Assembly: GCA_026075535.2 (NCBI GenBank)
Contig: AP026539.1
Span: 9,424,001-9,488,000, forward strand
Length of the DNA: 64,000 nucleotides
Direction of reading: 5' to 3'
Source of the DNA: Tricholoma matsutake
Lineage: Eukaryota; Basidiomycota; Agaricomycetes; Agaricales; Tricholomataceae
A model generated the notes under the pieces. That model saw nothing but the letters and a program-made list of their open reading frames with translations, was not told the DNA's origin and did not search any database. Made by a program: the position numbers and the translations under genes. Below are positions 45,980-55,706 of this stretch, piece after piece; the first letter of the stretch is position 1; each line of letters begins with the position of its first letter.

Positions 45980-47094
45980 TCACTGTGAATAGAAAAATCC
46001 TGCTCCTCTACAACTTCTGACTTGATCTCCTCTGCAACCTGATCCTTCGCTTCCTCGACATCTACAAGTGCCAACAAGTCTTGGAGGAGTTCATCTTGCC
46101 CCTCAGGGGTGAGCATGTGGATATCCTGACGATGGGGACATGCTCCAGCCCTGTGCCCAGTTTCCCCACAGTGGTAGCAGAGATCCAACCTACGTGCATG
46201 GCTGTGGGCTGCATCAACATCTGTTGGTACTGGGACATTGATGGCTGGTGTGGGAGTATGATGAACAGGAATGGGGATAAGGTGGGGAAGGGTTTGATTG
46301 AAGGTGTAGGGTGCATGAGTGGTAGTTGGAGCACAGAATGCAGTGTTAAACACCGCATTTGTGAGTCGGTTCTCATCACAGAGTGAAGCAGCTTCATACC
46401 AAGCATAGATATCATCATCTTCTGGGCACCCTTCCAACATCTGTGCAATCTGGTCCTGAATTTCTCAATTGAGGCCCTGTCAGAACTTCACCACCACTGG
46501 TAGCCCACTCCCATATCCTGCGATGTCCACCAAATCCTTAAACTCATCGATATAATCATCCATGGATCGATGTGCCTGGTGGTAAGAGGATGACTCGAGC
46601 CATGTCACTGCTTGGTGGCACTTGTTGAGGGGACAAAAGTGGCATATAAACTCGGCTCAAAAGTCACCCCAAGTGGAGAAAGGTAGAGAACCGAGCTCTT
46701 TAGTTTGGCACAGAATACGGTCCACATAGAGATAGGCATGTTCAGATTTCATGTATGTGAAGGCCCAATAAAATTTTGCAGCCTCATCGATGAATTGATG
46801 TGACTGGAGACTGATGTATAACTCACAGGAATTAAGGAATGCATGCCCCTGTGCATGTGCACCATTAAATTCAGCGGGGGGAGATGGTTTGATCTGGGCA
46901 TGCTCTTTAGTGGGTGCATTTGGCAGCACATCGTTGTTGGGTGCGCTTGGAGTCATAATGGGGGGAATATTGGTCATAGGGTTAGTCTGGAGGGTCCTGA
47001 CGAAGTTTTCAATCATAGATTTAAGCGAATCAATTTGGCTGTGTATTCCGGAAATGTTGCTTTCAAGCATGTTGAGGCGCTCTGATGCATCCAT
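45976..47094 (-). pseudogene. B2 gag with CCHC knuckle
   Basis: ATG 47094 (MDASERLNMLESNISGI). Coiled N-terminus, capsid core (GHAFLNSCELYISLQ, AKFYWAFTYMKS), and CYHCGETGHRAGACPH (canonical C-x2-C-x4-H-x4-C) at about 46180-46130. One frame to 45976 interrupted by TGA near 46654 and 46465-46485. Confidence 0.75.
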
Positions 47095-47269
47095 GTTGCT
47101 AGGGGGCGCATTTGGCAAAAATGGTGGCGCAGTAATGGTGGGACTGTCTGGAATGGTGTGTAGGGAGTCTGTGGAGCTTTGGGAAGCATCGTCCACTCTG
47201 TACCTGCCTATCTTGGGCAGTGTGTTTGCGATTTCGGGCCTTAGGAGAGAGTTTTCTACTATAAGGGCA

Positions 47270-47693
47270 ACCTCAGCCTCTAGCAAAGGGAAATCCAAAG
47301 TTAAAATTATACTACATATTATAGGGATTGGGGGCACACCTAGTGAAGGGAAATCCCAAGAGAAAACTCTAAGGATCCCTGTGCTGATGCCCAGTATATG
47401 TGAAGATGACAAAAATCAAATAATAACCTAAAAATAGGAAAGGTGGAGATAGGCAGATCAAAGCCACCAAATGACATCATACCAAGGGGTAGATGTTGGA
47501 AGGGGTGCTCCACCTCTAAATATAAAACTGTCAACATGCACAAACATGATAGAAAGGGAAATTAGTAATAAAATCCAGAAAACCATAGAAAATGAAGAAT
47601 AGAAGGAAATGAAGTGAGGAAAAATGTAGAACAAATGTAAAAAATAGGAGAAACACACAGGGCACCCCCCCTAGTCCCCCTAGTTCCCTTACA
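47270..47693 (-). repeat. B2 5' LTR
   Basis: 424 bp; flanked by CCTCC at 47694-47698. Confidence 0.85.
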
Positions 47694-47857
47694 CCTCCGA
47701 GATAATCAGGCCGAGGTACTTGATCTTGGTCTTCTCAAACTCGCACTTGTCCTGACAAAGGTAGAGTTTGTATTGTTGAAGTTGTTCCAGGATGAGGCAT
47801 GTGATGCGACGGTGCTCTTCAACTGTGAAAGTGAAGATGAGGATGTCGTTGAGATAG
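47694..47857 (-). pseudogene. B1 RT fragment
   Basis: IYLNDILIF (first Asp of YLDD to Asn) and CEFEKTKIKYLGLIISE. Truncated at 47857 exactly at the YLDD region. Confidence 0.75.
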
Positions 47858-48076
47858 ATTTTTTTGGCAGGAGATTCTGCCAAATCTGGATTCTGAGTCC
47901 TAATGATGTCTGAATGGAGTCCTAGCAGAGTCCTAGCAGATTCCTAGGAATCTGAATTTCCGCACTAGGAGTCCTTTCAGACTCCAACTAGAATTTCCTG
48001 GGAATGCTAGGAATAATCCAAGCTGTCCAAATAGGTCATGTTGTCCTTATTTATATATTTAGAAAAATACTACTTG

Positions 48077-48150
48077 TCAAGAGAATCGAACACTAGACCT
48101 CATGTAAATGTAGGTTACATATTCAGTGCAACACTTAACCACAATGCCAC
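48077..48150 (-). repeat. tRNA-derived SINE-like segment (left)
   Basis: Minus strand A-box-like TGGTTAAGTGTTG and B-box-like GTGTTCGATTCTC about 45 nt apart, with CATGAGGTCT before the B box. It does not fold into a full tRNA, so SINE-like rather than a tRNA gene. Confidence 0.5.
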
Positions 48151-48391
48151 AACAACTTTCAATGCTGCATAACCGTTTATGCTACATACCATTCCAGGTG
48201 GCTGTGTATTACAAAGCACACAGCTGCATCATCACACTGCCAGCTCATCACCAACCACCACTCTCGTCGACACTGCCTCCCTCCCTCACCCTCTACCTCC
48301 ACCACCGCTTTGTCAACACCCATGGCCACTGCTCCCATGGCTGCCTCTAATGATGCCACAGCCACAACACACACAAAAACACACACAAAAT

Positions 48392-48492
48392 GGGCACAAA
48401 TGATGATAGACATCATTTGCACCCTAGATAAGTTTTTTCTTGTTTCTTTTTTGTTTCAATCTACTAATTAGCTGTTCTAAGTTCTTTTCTAG
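48392..48492 (+). other. Hairpin H5 plus intron-like tract (donor degenerate)
   Basis: Arms 48392-48405 and 48411-48424 (CAAATGATG perfect, then a 2-bp internal mismatch, then GGG/CCC). TAG follows, then ATAAGT in the donor position (48428), a T/C tract, CTACTAATTAG and TTCTAG ending 48492. Confidence 0.45.
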
Positions 48493-48834
48493 GTAGTATT
48501 GATCCTGTAACAATGGCACCCAGGCCAGGACACCCCACACCCAACCCCATTACACCACTGCTGCGAGGATAACGAGGAATGAAGAACAATGGACAGCGAG
48601 GACAAATGAATGATGGATGAACAACAAGGGTACAAGAACAACAGGATGACAATGACCCAGACAACCTGACAATGAAGAACACAACAACAACCAAGGTGGC
48701 TAGGACCAGGAGGGAAGAATGGCCAAGACAACAAATGAGGACAACAACCCCAGCACCCACCCCCGTCATGCGATCAACTGCTTGCATGAGGGAAAGCAGG
48801 TGCTAGACAACAAGGGGGGGACCAGACAAGGAGG

Positions 48835-48967
48835 ACAGCCAGAAGATGAGGGGACAGCCAGAAGACAAGGGGACAGCCAGAAGATGAGGGGACAGCCAGA
48901 AGACGAGGTGACAGCCAGAGGACAAGGGGACAGCCAGAAGACAAGGGGACAGCCAGAAGACAAGGAT
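48835..48967. repeat. 19-bp minisatellite, 7 copies
   Basis: Unit ACAGCCAGAAGATGAGGGG with C/T and A/G variants. The period is not a multiple of three, so every frame is open on both strands; the ORFs here are artefacts. Confidence 0.85.
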
Positions 48968-49160
48968 GAGGGCAGCAACAAAACTGGCAGGGATGACAAT
49001 GAGGCAGGGATGGCAACAAGGTGGACATGCAACCACAAGGCAGGCATGACAATGAGGCAAGAATGCAATGAGGCAGGAATGAGGAGTGGCGGGAGGGGAG
49101 GGCAAAATGCGCACACAAGCTGCCACCTTGCTCCCCAGTGAGGTGGTGGCCTTAGTAGTA

Positions 49161-49190
49161 CCCCCCTCTGTAATGGGGGGTTTGTTTTTT
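49161..49190 (+). other. Hairpin followed by T-tract
   Basis: CCCCCC-TCTGTAAT-GGGGGG then TTTGTTTTTTC. Terminator-like shape in a eukaryotic context; see the similar hairpins at 52354 and 52575. Confidence 0.4.
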
Positions 49191-49287
49191 CTTATTTGTA
49201 CACCGTCACTTGAAATGAGCGGCGCTGATTTATTTTTTTACATCACAATTTGTAAATAGATAATAAGTATACATATTTAAGCCTATG

Positions 49288-49370
49288 TGGCTTAGTTGGT
49301 AGTTGTGTTGCAAGTTGTGATTATTAATCATGAGGTTGTGGGTTCAAGCCTTGCTTTGGACAATACATTT
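49288..49370 (+). repeat. tRNA-derived SINE-like segment (right)
   Basis: A box TGGCTTAGTTGG (consensus TRGCNNAGYNGG) and B box GGGTTCAAGCC, spaced as in a tRNA, with CATGAGGTTGT before the B box as in the other copies. Confidence 0.6.
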
Positions 49371-49568
49371 TATACATATTGACTTGTCAAAAAAAATCAA
49401 TAAGTTCTTTATTCTGCACAGAATTTACTAGGACTTCACTCAGACTCTGCTTGGACTCTGCTTGGAACCTTCTGGGCTTGAAACTGCTAGGAATTTATTC
49501 TGTTTGGAATTTACTTGGACTCCACTCAGACAATTAGGACTCCACTAGGACAATTAGGAATTTATTAG

Positions 49569-50141
49569 GCTATCCCCACCCCTTACGAAAAGACGGATGT
49601 GCTGGCCGCTGAACAGAGAATCCAAGAACTTCTCTCTGCGAGAAGGGAAGCTCTTGCTGCACATGAACTAGCCAGACAGGCTATGGCTGCCCGAACGAAA
49701 GGGTGATACGAACCATTCAAGGGTGGAGAACAAGTATGGCTTGACTCCAAGAACCTGAAGATTGGCTACCCAACAAGAAAACTGGCACCAAAACGAGAAG
49801 GGCCCTTCGTGATTGAAGATGCCTTGTCGAGAACGACATACCAATTGAAACTGCCGCCGAGATGGAAGATCCACCCGGTATTCCATGCGGCTTTACTCAT
49901 GCGATACCATGAGAACAACACTCATGGGCGAAACTTCCTGACTCCACCACCCGACCTTGTGGAAGGAGAAAACGAATACAAGGTGGAAGCAATCATCGCA
50001 CACAAGAAGCATGGCAAGACACGCCGTTACCTCATGAAATGGGTTGACTACCCGACATCTGAAAACACATGGGAACCCGAATCAAACCTGAAGAATGCCC
50101 CCAAGATCCTGATGGCATATAAGAAGAGGTACCACCTCTGA
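49569..50141 (+). pseudogene. A2 integrase C-terminus and chromodomain
   Basis: AAEQRIQELLSARREALAAH-like helix, GPFVIEDALSRTTYQLKLPP, WKIHPVFHAALLM, and a chromodomain at about 49970-50075 (YKVEAIIAHKKHGKT, LMKWVDYPTSENTWEPE). One TGA at about 49706. Confidence 0.75.
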
Positions 50142-50202
50142 TGAGAACCCAAGAAACCCCCACTATCTGAACCAAACCCCAGCCAAATGACACCCCTGAT
50201 AC

Positions 50203-50335
50203 CCCCCCCAAACGATGATTGACCCACTGAACGTTGACGCCCTTCACGTTCACCCCCACCCCCCCCCCTACAACAAAGAACGAATACGAGAAGAACATGG
50301 CAACTGGATGATGAGTCATTGACCAGTCACCAAGA
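50203..50335 (+). pseudogene. A2 remnant of accessory ORF X
   Basis: PLNVDALHVHPH matches the start of A1 ORF X (NADALHVHLAH). The rest of ORF X, including both knuckles, is absent. Confidence 0.45.
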
Positions 50336-50758
50336 ATGAACAGACTGCCGGGGCAACCCTCCTGGGAATGCCTGCACGGAATCACATTCTGGATAAACAA
50401 AGATGACTGGATAAAAAGAATATCCTTGACTTGCCCGAGATGCTGCCTCTATACGCAGAGGAGCACAAAGATGGATTTGGCCTGGGTAAAAGCACAATTC
50501 AAGGAATGGTGCTTCGAGGGAGAATTAGACGGTGGCGACTATTTCCCCAAAGAATTCATTATCGACCGGGATGGTCTGACCCCAGGCAGGAGACCACTAG
50601 TGGGAATTGGCCCACTACTGTGGAATGACCTTCAGTGGAACACCCACTATGACGAAGAAAGCAGATTTGAGCTGGCAAGGCACTCTTATTCGGACGACAT
50701 GGAGAACTGGGGACAATGCTGCATTCCAGCCGACACCCCCACACATCGACACCCCTGA
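50336..50758 (+). CDS. A2 accessory ORF Y (CPxCC domain), 140 aa
   Basis: ATG 50336, TGA 50756-50758, uninterrupted. Shared with C ORF Y: PGxPSW, C-x-HGIxFW, DDWIxRxSxTCPxCCL, QFxEWCFEGELD, DYF, PGxRPLxG, and HYDEESR, ENWxxC near the end. Six or more conserved Cys suggest a small metal-binding domain. Located between chromodomain and LTR. Function unknown. Confidence 0.6.
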   Translation: MNRLPGQPSWECLHGITFWINKDDWIKRISLTCPRCCLYTQRSTKMDLAWVKAQFKEWCFEGELDGGDYFPKEFIIDRDGLTPGRRPLVGIGPLLWNDLQWNTHYDEESRFELARHSYSDDMENWGQCCIPADTPTHRHP

Positions 50759-50783
50759 CCACTGAGCACAACTAGGTGCAAAC

Positions 50784-50891
50784 TGATCGTCCACAAAGAC
50801 GTTAAACTACTGATCATCCGCAAAGACGTTAAACTACCGACTGTCTGCAGAGACGTTAAACTACTGAACATCCGCAAAGATGTAAAACTAT
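50784..50891. repeat. 27-bp minisatellite, 4 copies
   Basis: Unit GATCATCCGCAAAGACGTTAAACTACT with transitions. In-phase with coding (9 codons) but outside any clear ORF. Confidence 0.8.
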
Positions 50892-51150
50892 GGTGATTAC
50901 CCTTGATACTGCACAGACCCTACAGACCCCTCCCCTTCTGACGACACCACCGACTCCTTGACACCACTGCTAAGGGCAGTATACAACGAAAAGAACCCGA
51001 TCATGGTCCAAGCTTGGACATGAACAATTCCTCCACCGCACCCCTCGATCCTGACCCACCCACATATCCAGACCATACCCAATCAGACCGCGGAGGAGAG
51101 ACGAAAATTTAGGTCGAAGTGTGGAACTTTCGACCATAGCGAGGGGGTAA

Positions 51151-51835
51151 TGTTACAATTTTCCCTGTAACTCATGGAACCCGACGAACCCGATGATCCC
51201 CTCCAGACAGAAGGCACCCCTTGACTCATGCCTGTGGCATGCCCTTGACACCAGACAAACCTACAATGCATGCTGGCAGCATGCATTCGATCCCCTTCCC
51301 ATGGAAGGCACCCTTGACGCATGGTGACTCCATGCACCCGAACCCATTCACACACATGCTGTGATACAACAACCTCTTGACATGAGGTCCATGACATCGG
51401 ACACCTCATGCTAGGCATGAGGCTTATCTCTTATTGTTTCCTGACATGCTGCGCCGCAGCACTCTGTGACATTGGACGCCTCATGCAAGGCATGAGGGCT
51501 ATTGTTTCTATTCTTACTTGATACGCATCTACCTTTCCGATTGGATGATAAAAACCTCCCTTGTAGTATAAGTACTGCAACTCGTAGTAGGGATGTCCTT
51601 AGTTTAGATCTAGGCAATTAACAGCCTTAACTTGCAACTTGTGAACTTACTTGAAACCACTAAGGAAGCCCCTTAGTGCGTGAACCTGAACAACTCTACG
51701 CAGAAGCCCTGCTAGAGTGCACTACCTATCTTATGTCGGATGCTCCGAGTAAGACTAGTGCCAAATGACTCGTCGAGGAAGAACCTTGTCGAACGACATC
51801 GACTAGATCGAGTGGTTGAGGCTTCGCCCTTAACA
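51151..51835 (+). repeat. A2 3' LTR
   Basis: 685 bp, TGTTACAATTTTCCC...CCCTTAACA, preceded by GCGAGGGGGTAA. Confidence 0.85.
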
Positions 51836-52024
51836 CAAACAACAGGAACCACACAATGTGGAACACTGAGGATGGCAGCCCCAGCTGTGGGGAGCACCAT
51901 GACAAGCACCAAGGGCAACAACAGGCACACAGGGCATGAAAGGAATGGGGACAATGAATGTATGACAATGGGAGCAGTGGGGGGGGACAACAAAGATGGG
52001 ACAATGCAGGCAGTGACAAAATAG

Positions 52025-52105
52025 GGCCCAAGAGATGCCATCAGCATCTCTTGGGCCATAGGTAAGTTCTTTTTTCATTTTTCATTACTACCAAAAAAGA
52101 TTTAG
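52025..52105 (+). other. Hairpin H6 plus intron-like tract
   Basis: Arms 52025-52038 (GGCCCAAGAGATGC) and 52044-52057, perfect 14 bp, loop CATCA as in H1. Then ATAG|GTAAGT at 52062, a T-rich tract and TTTAG ending 52105 (44 nt). Confidence 0.55.
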
Positions 52106-52353
52106 GTAAAACACGATGACGGCAACAACTACCCAGACCCAGCATTAAGCCAGGATGACAGGCATGACCATGACATGACGACAAGCAGGCACAGCATTGA
52201 AGGGAGCGCCTGGGATAGGGATGATGAGGACCATGGCCAGTATGGCAAAGAAGAGGACAGCAATGACAACCAGGAGGGGCACAGTGACCAGGAGCAGCAT
52301 GGAAACAACACCCAGGATGGCAACAACGAGGACAGTGACCATGAGGGTCCAGC

Positions 52354-52388
52354 AACCCCTTGCACCAAATGCAAGGGGTTTTTTTTAT
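52354..52388 (+). other. Perfect 11-bp hairpin followed by T8
   Basis: AACCCCTTGCA-CCAAA-TGCAAGGGGTT then T-run. Terminator-like; compare 49161 and 52572. Confidence 0.5.
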
Positions 52389-52764
52389 TTTTATGTACCC
52401 ACCCATGACCACGCACCAAGATGGCACACCTACAACAACAGCACACCCACAACAACAGCACACCCACAACAACAGCACACCCACAACAACAGCACACCAA
52501 AGACAACAGCACACCCAAGGCAATGGCACACCCACAATGATGACATACCCCAGACCACGCCGCATCCCCAGTCCCCTCCCCCGCATTTTGTGTGGGGAGC
52601 GGTTTTTATTATTATTTGTAATTCATATTATTTCTGGCCCCCCTCACACAAGATGTGAGGGCTGTAGTTAATTTTTTGATTTTAATAAAATGGCCTTTCT
52701 CAAAGATAAACAAATATTTGAGTTTTAGTTTGAATCATAAATAAACCTTATAGTGATAACCAAT

Positions 52765-52852
52765 AATTCTCCTGTGGCTCAACTGGTTGAGCACACTTGT
52801 TTGTCATATGATCTCTGATCATGACTCATGAGGCCCAGTAGAAAGTCCATCA
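52765..52852 (+). repeat. tRNA-derived SINE-like segment
   Basis: A box TGGCTCAACTGGTTGAG near-perfect; CATGAGGCCC then a decayed B box (AGTAGAAAGTCC). Confidence 0.5.
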
Positions 52853-52965
52853 TTTACCTAAGATTTTTATTGATTGGTGGCTATTATATATGTTGTAGTC
52901 TTTTGAGGTTGATTATCATAATCTTCGGTCGACACAAATCCCCCACATAATACACTCTTTTTGAC

Positions 52966-55706
52966 TTGACTCCTGATGCCTTTGAGGAGTCTGGACCTGC
53001 TGCTTCAAATCAGGGTCCTTTTCAGCCAGCCCCATTGGATCTCGAAGAAGGGCCAGATACTGGAATATACATACCTGCCCTCCAGGTCACAATGACAAAC
53101 ATACAAGCATTGAAGAATGCAACTCTTGAGGAAGGTGGCATGACTCCCAAGGACATTGATTGGCTCAGGAACCCTGAATCAGCACATGGCACTCTGGACA
53201 TGTTGGACACGCATCTTGTGAAGGCATTATGACACTTTACTTACTCAACTAATACTTCTCACAATCACTATGAAACTATATGAAAGGTTGACATGGCAGC
53301 CTACCCTGGCAACAAATTCTTGTCTTTTGATCAGGCCAAATGGACCCTCAAGGAAATCTCTGGTGTTGTGCCTATAAAACATGACATGTGTAGTTCTAGT
53401 TGTGCTGCTTTCACAGGCGCGTACTTGGATCTCGATGCATGTCCATACTGCAGTGCTCCTCGTTACCATGAAAATAGAAGCCCTCGGCAACAATTTACCA
53501 CCATTCCCATTGGTCCAGTACTTCAGGCTTTCTATGGATTACCTCAAATAGCTACAGAGATGCATTATCTTGAGAAGAGGCTCACAGAGATCTCAGAATA
53601 CCTCAGGACACATGATGGCTAAATGGAGTACTATGACGACACTGCATGCTCATATGACCTCTTGCAAGCTTGGGCTTCTGGTCGATTCACCAAAGATGAC
53701 ATTGCATTACAGCTTTCCATTGATGGTGCACAACTATATCGGGACAAAGCCTCTGACTGCTGGATGTTTATCTGGATTGTCCATAATTTTTGCCCTGGAC
53801 TATGTTACACAAAATCTTTTGTTGTCCTGGGCAGCTTTGTTCCTGGTCCTAATAAACCCAGAGAAACTGACTCTTACTTAATTCCATCACTCCATCATCT
53901 CGCTGCTATACAATGTGAAGGCCTCAAAATATTTGATGCATCTATATTGGAGATACAACAATCCATTCCCATCATTATCATTGCATCGGCTGATAGCCCT
54001 GGTGCTGCTTCTATGTCAGGCTTTGTCAGTCACAGTGGCAAACAAGGGTGCTGACTCTACTGCGCAATTACTGGGTGGCGTTGAGATGGGGATGGTCATT
54101 ATTTCCCAGTGATGTCAAAACCTCTGGGTTCTTATGCAGTTCCTGGATGTGCTCACAATCATATTACATTCAAAGATCTACATGATTTCTGACAGAACAT
54201 CAGCATGACATATGAAAGAAACCTGTGCCACTTGCTGTCAGCTGAAAACTCTCATCAGTACAAAGATCGTCGCCTTGCAACCGGTCTTTGCCCACACTCT
54301 TTTCTGGGCTTATCACACCTGGTGTTCCTGGCATCTTTACCATGGATCTGATGCACCTTTCCATTCTCAATGACCCCGATCTCCTTCTGGGACTCTGGTG
54401 AGGCACAATCAAATGTTATTTACCTGATAATATCTCTACCTGGGACTGGGCCATTCTCAAGGATAAAAAAATCTGGAAGGCTCATGGAGACTCGATTGAC
54501 ATGGTCACTCATTTTATTCCCTCATCATTTGAACATGCACCTTGCAATCCAGCTGAAAAGCTCACTTCTGGGTACAAAGCTTGGGAATTTCAGTTGTATA
54601 TCTATGGACTCAGGCCCATACTACTTCAACACATCCTTCCTCGGCCATACTGGGAGAACTACTGCAGATTGGTTGCTGGGATCCAAATACTCCAGCATCC
54701 CATTGTTACTTCGAAATGGAAACAAAGCCCTCAAGGACTTCATCAGGGAGTTTGAGGCACTTTACTACCAATGCAAAGCATCTCGTATTCATTTTGTTCA
54801 TCGCAGCATCCATCTCCTCACACATTGCCCCTGAGACTGTCCATGCAGGTCCACTTGCCTGTTATGCTTAGTGGACAATGGAAACTGCTATTGGAAATCT
54901 AGACAAAGGAATTCACCAGGACAAAGATCCCTATCACAACCTTGAAGAATGTGGTGTGATGCATGCTCAGATCAACTTCCTCATGGCTATGTCTCTGAAG
55001 CTCAATATTAATTATGGTGCACCTAGCATCCCTATCTATGCACATGGATTTTCAGATGGCTATGCATTTCTACCACAATGTGACAGCACCACAAGACCCA
55101 TGGCACAGGTTGAGTACAATGCACTAATGGAATATTGGCAACACCAAGGATGGCCAAACCAGTTATCTTGGCCAAATGCAATCATTCGTTGGGCACGGGT
55201 GCAATTGCCCAATGGACAATGGGCACAATCTATCTGGTTGGAGTCAAACAGCAAGTCTTCTCTCCGACAAATGTCTTGTGTTGAGGTAAGTCATTGATTC
55301 TTCCATGAACATTCTCTGAATACCATTCTAGATTGACTATGCTGGGAAAATGTGTATCACAAACATCTCATATTACTTCTATCTATGGTTTGATGACCTG
55401 GAGTATCCTCTTGCCATGATCAACTTGTTCTCTTTCCCCAATGCAACTCTCCTGTCCCAATCAAGCCACACTGTTTACCTTTGCAATGCATTGGAGGGCC
55501 AGGATGCAATCTGAGTAGTTCATATCACATCAATCAAGTCAGTCATTTCTATGTTTCCTGATCTGAAGGTTACCCCAGATGGAGAGCTGGTTGACACTCA
55601 AAAGTTTGCATTGCTAAGGCATCCATTCATTGCACTTGCAAAATACAATACAGAAGCTTTTTTTGAGGAAGAGAATGATGGTGATATAAACCTGAACATA
55701 GAATAA
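52966..55706 (+). pseudogene. Plavaka/Tnp2-type DNA transposase (decayed)
   Basis: Segments in order: LDLEEGPDTGIYIPALQ; SGVVPIKHDMCSSSCAAFTG with CPYC zinc pair; PRQQFTTIPIGPVLQAFYG; SIDGAQLYRDKASDCWMFIW; FVPGPNKPRETDSYLIPSLH; GIFTMDLMHLSILND; WEFQLYIYGLRPILLQHILP; FEALYYQCKASRIHFVHRS; VRVQLPNGQ-like ARVQLPNGQWAQSIW; ISYYFYLWFDDLEYP. These match my memory of CMC-related transposases (PF18759 Plavaka or PF02992 Tnp2) that abound in mushrooms. Stops at 53622, 54051, 54190 and about 55515, plus frame changes, inactivate it. At least one intron (GTAAGTCATTG..TTCTAG, 55287-55332). Confidence 0.75.

Larger units (their letters stand above)
37189..47693 (-). mobile_element. Ty3/gypsy element B2 (contains Harbinger)
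   Basis: LTRs 37189-37622 and 47270-47693, flanked by CCTCC (37184-37188 and 47694-47698). Minus strand order: gag, protease, RT, RNase H, integrase, chromodomain. Interrupted in RNase H by 40559-43964 and between RNase H and integrase by about 39150-40165. TGA stops in gag and YLDN in RT. Confidence 0.85.
20131..47857 (-). mobile_element. Ty3/gypsy element B1, fragmented by later insertions
   Basis: Pieces on the minus strand: 3' LTR 20131-20549, chromodomain 20550-20935, pol 36406-37188, RT 47694-47857; the right part is truncated at 47857. C (20936-36400) and B2 (37189-47693) interrupt it. Joining 37188 to 47699 restores a continuous RT reading like that of B2 at 44330-44350, which shows that B2 landed in B1. 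The integrase core is missing between RNase H and the SLEEAKAAL segment, so B1 also has an internal deletion. Confidence 0.75.
47858..49568. mobile_element. Composite element with inverted subterminal arrays and tRNA-like flanks
   Basis: Left end 47880-48010 and right end 49435-49565 carry AGTCCTAG/AGGACT-type words in opposite orientation. Inside each lies a tRNA-like sequence, minus strand at left, plus strand at right. The core is strand-asymmetric GACAAC-rich DNA with hairpin H5, an intron-like tract and a 19-bp minisatellite. It joins truncated B1 to truncated A2, and no target-site duplication is visible. Confidence 0.45.
49569..51835 (+). mobile_element. Ty3/gypsy element A2, 3' part
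   Basis: Begins inside integrase (matches A1 from about 27503). Contains the chromodomain, accessory ORFs and 3' LTR. It keeps Trp in ENTWEPE where A1 has TGA, showing the A1 stops are secondary. Confidence 0.8.
51836..52680 (+). repeat. GAC/ACAAC-rich hairpin-intron element 6
   Basis: Same composition as 4.65-5.36 kb. Contains small palindromes near its start (CCACAcaaTGTGG, CCCCAgctgTGGGG), hairpin H6 with intron-like tract, an array of ACAACAGCACACCC (about 52432-52500) and three further hairpins (52354-52380, 52572-52590, 52641-52661). No protein recognised. Confidence 0.45.

Noticed and set aside
48835..48967. CRISPR-like array
   Set aside because: Repeats are directly adjacent with no spacers, and the genome is eukaryotic.
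48719..49141. 140-codon ORF with Gly/Asp/Gln repeats
   Set aside because: Product of a 19-bp repeat that is open in all frames on both strands; composition matches noncoding repeat, no start context or domain.
49288..49370. Functional tRNA gene
   Set aside because: A and B boxes are good, but acceptor and anticodon stems do not pair; better explained as a tRNA-derived SINE-like segment.
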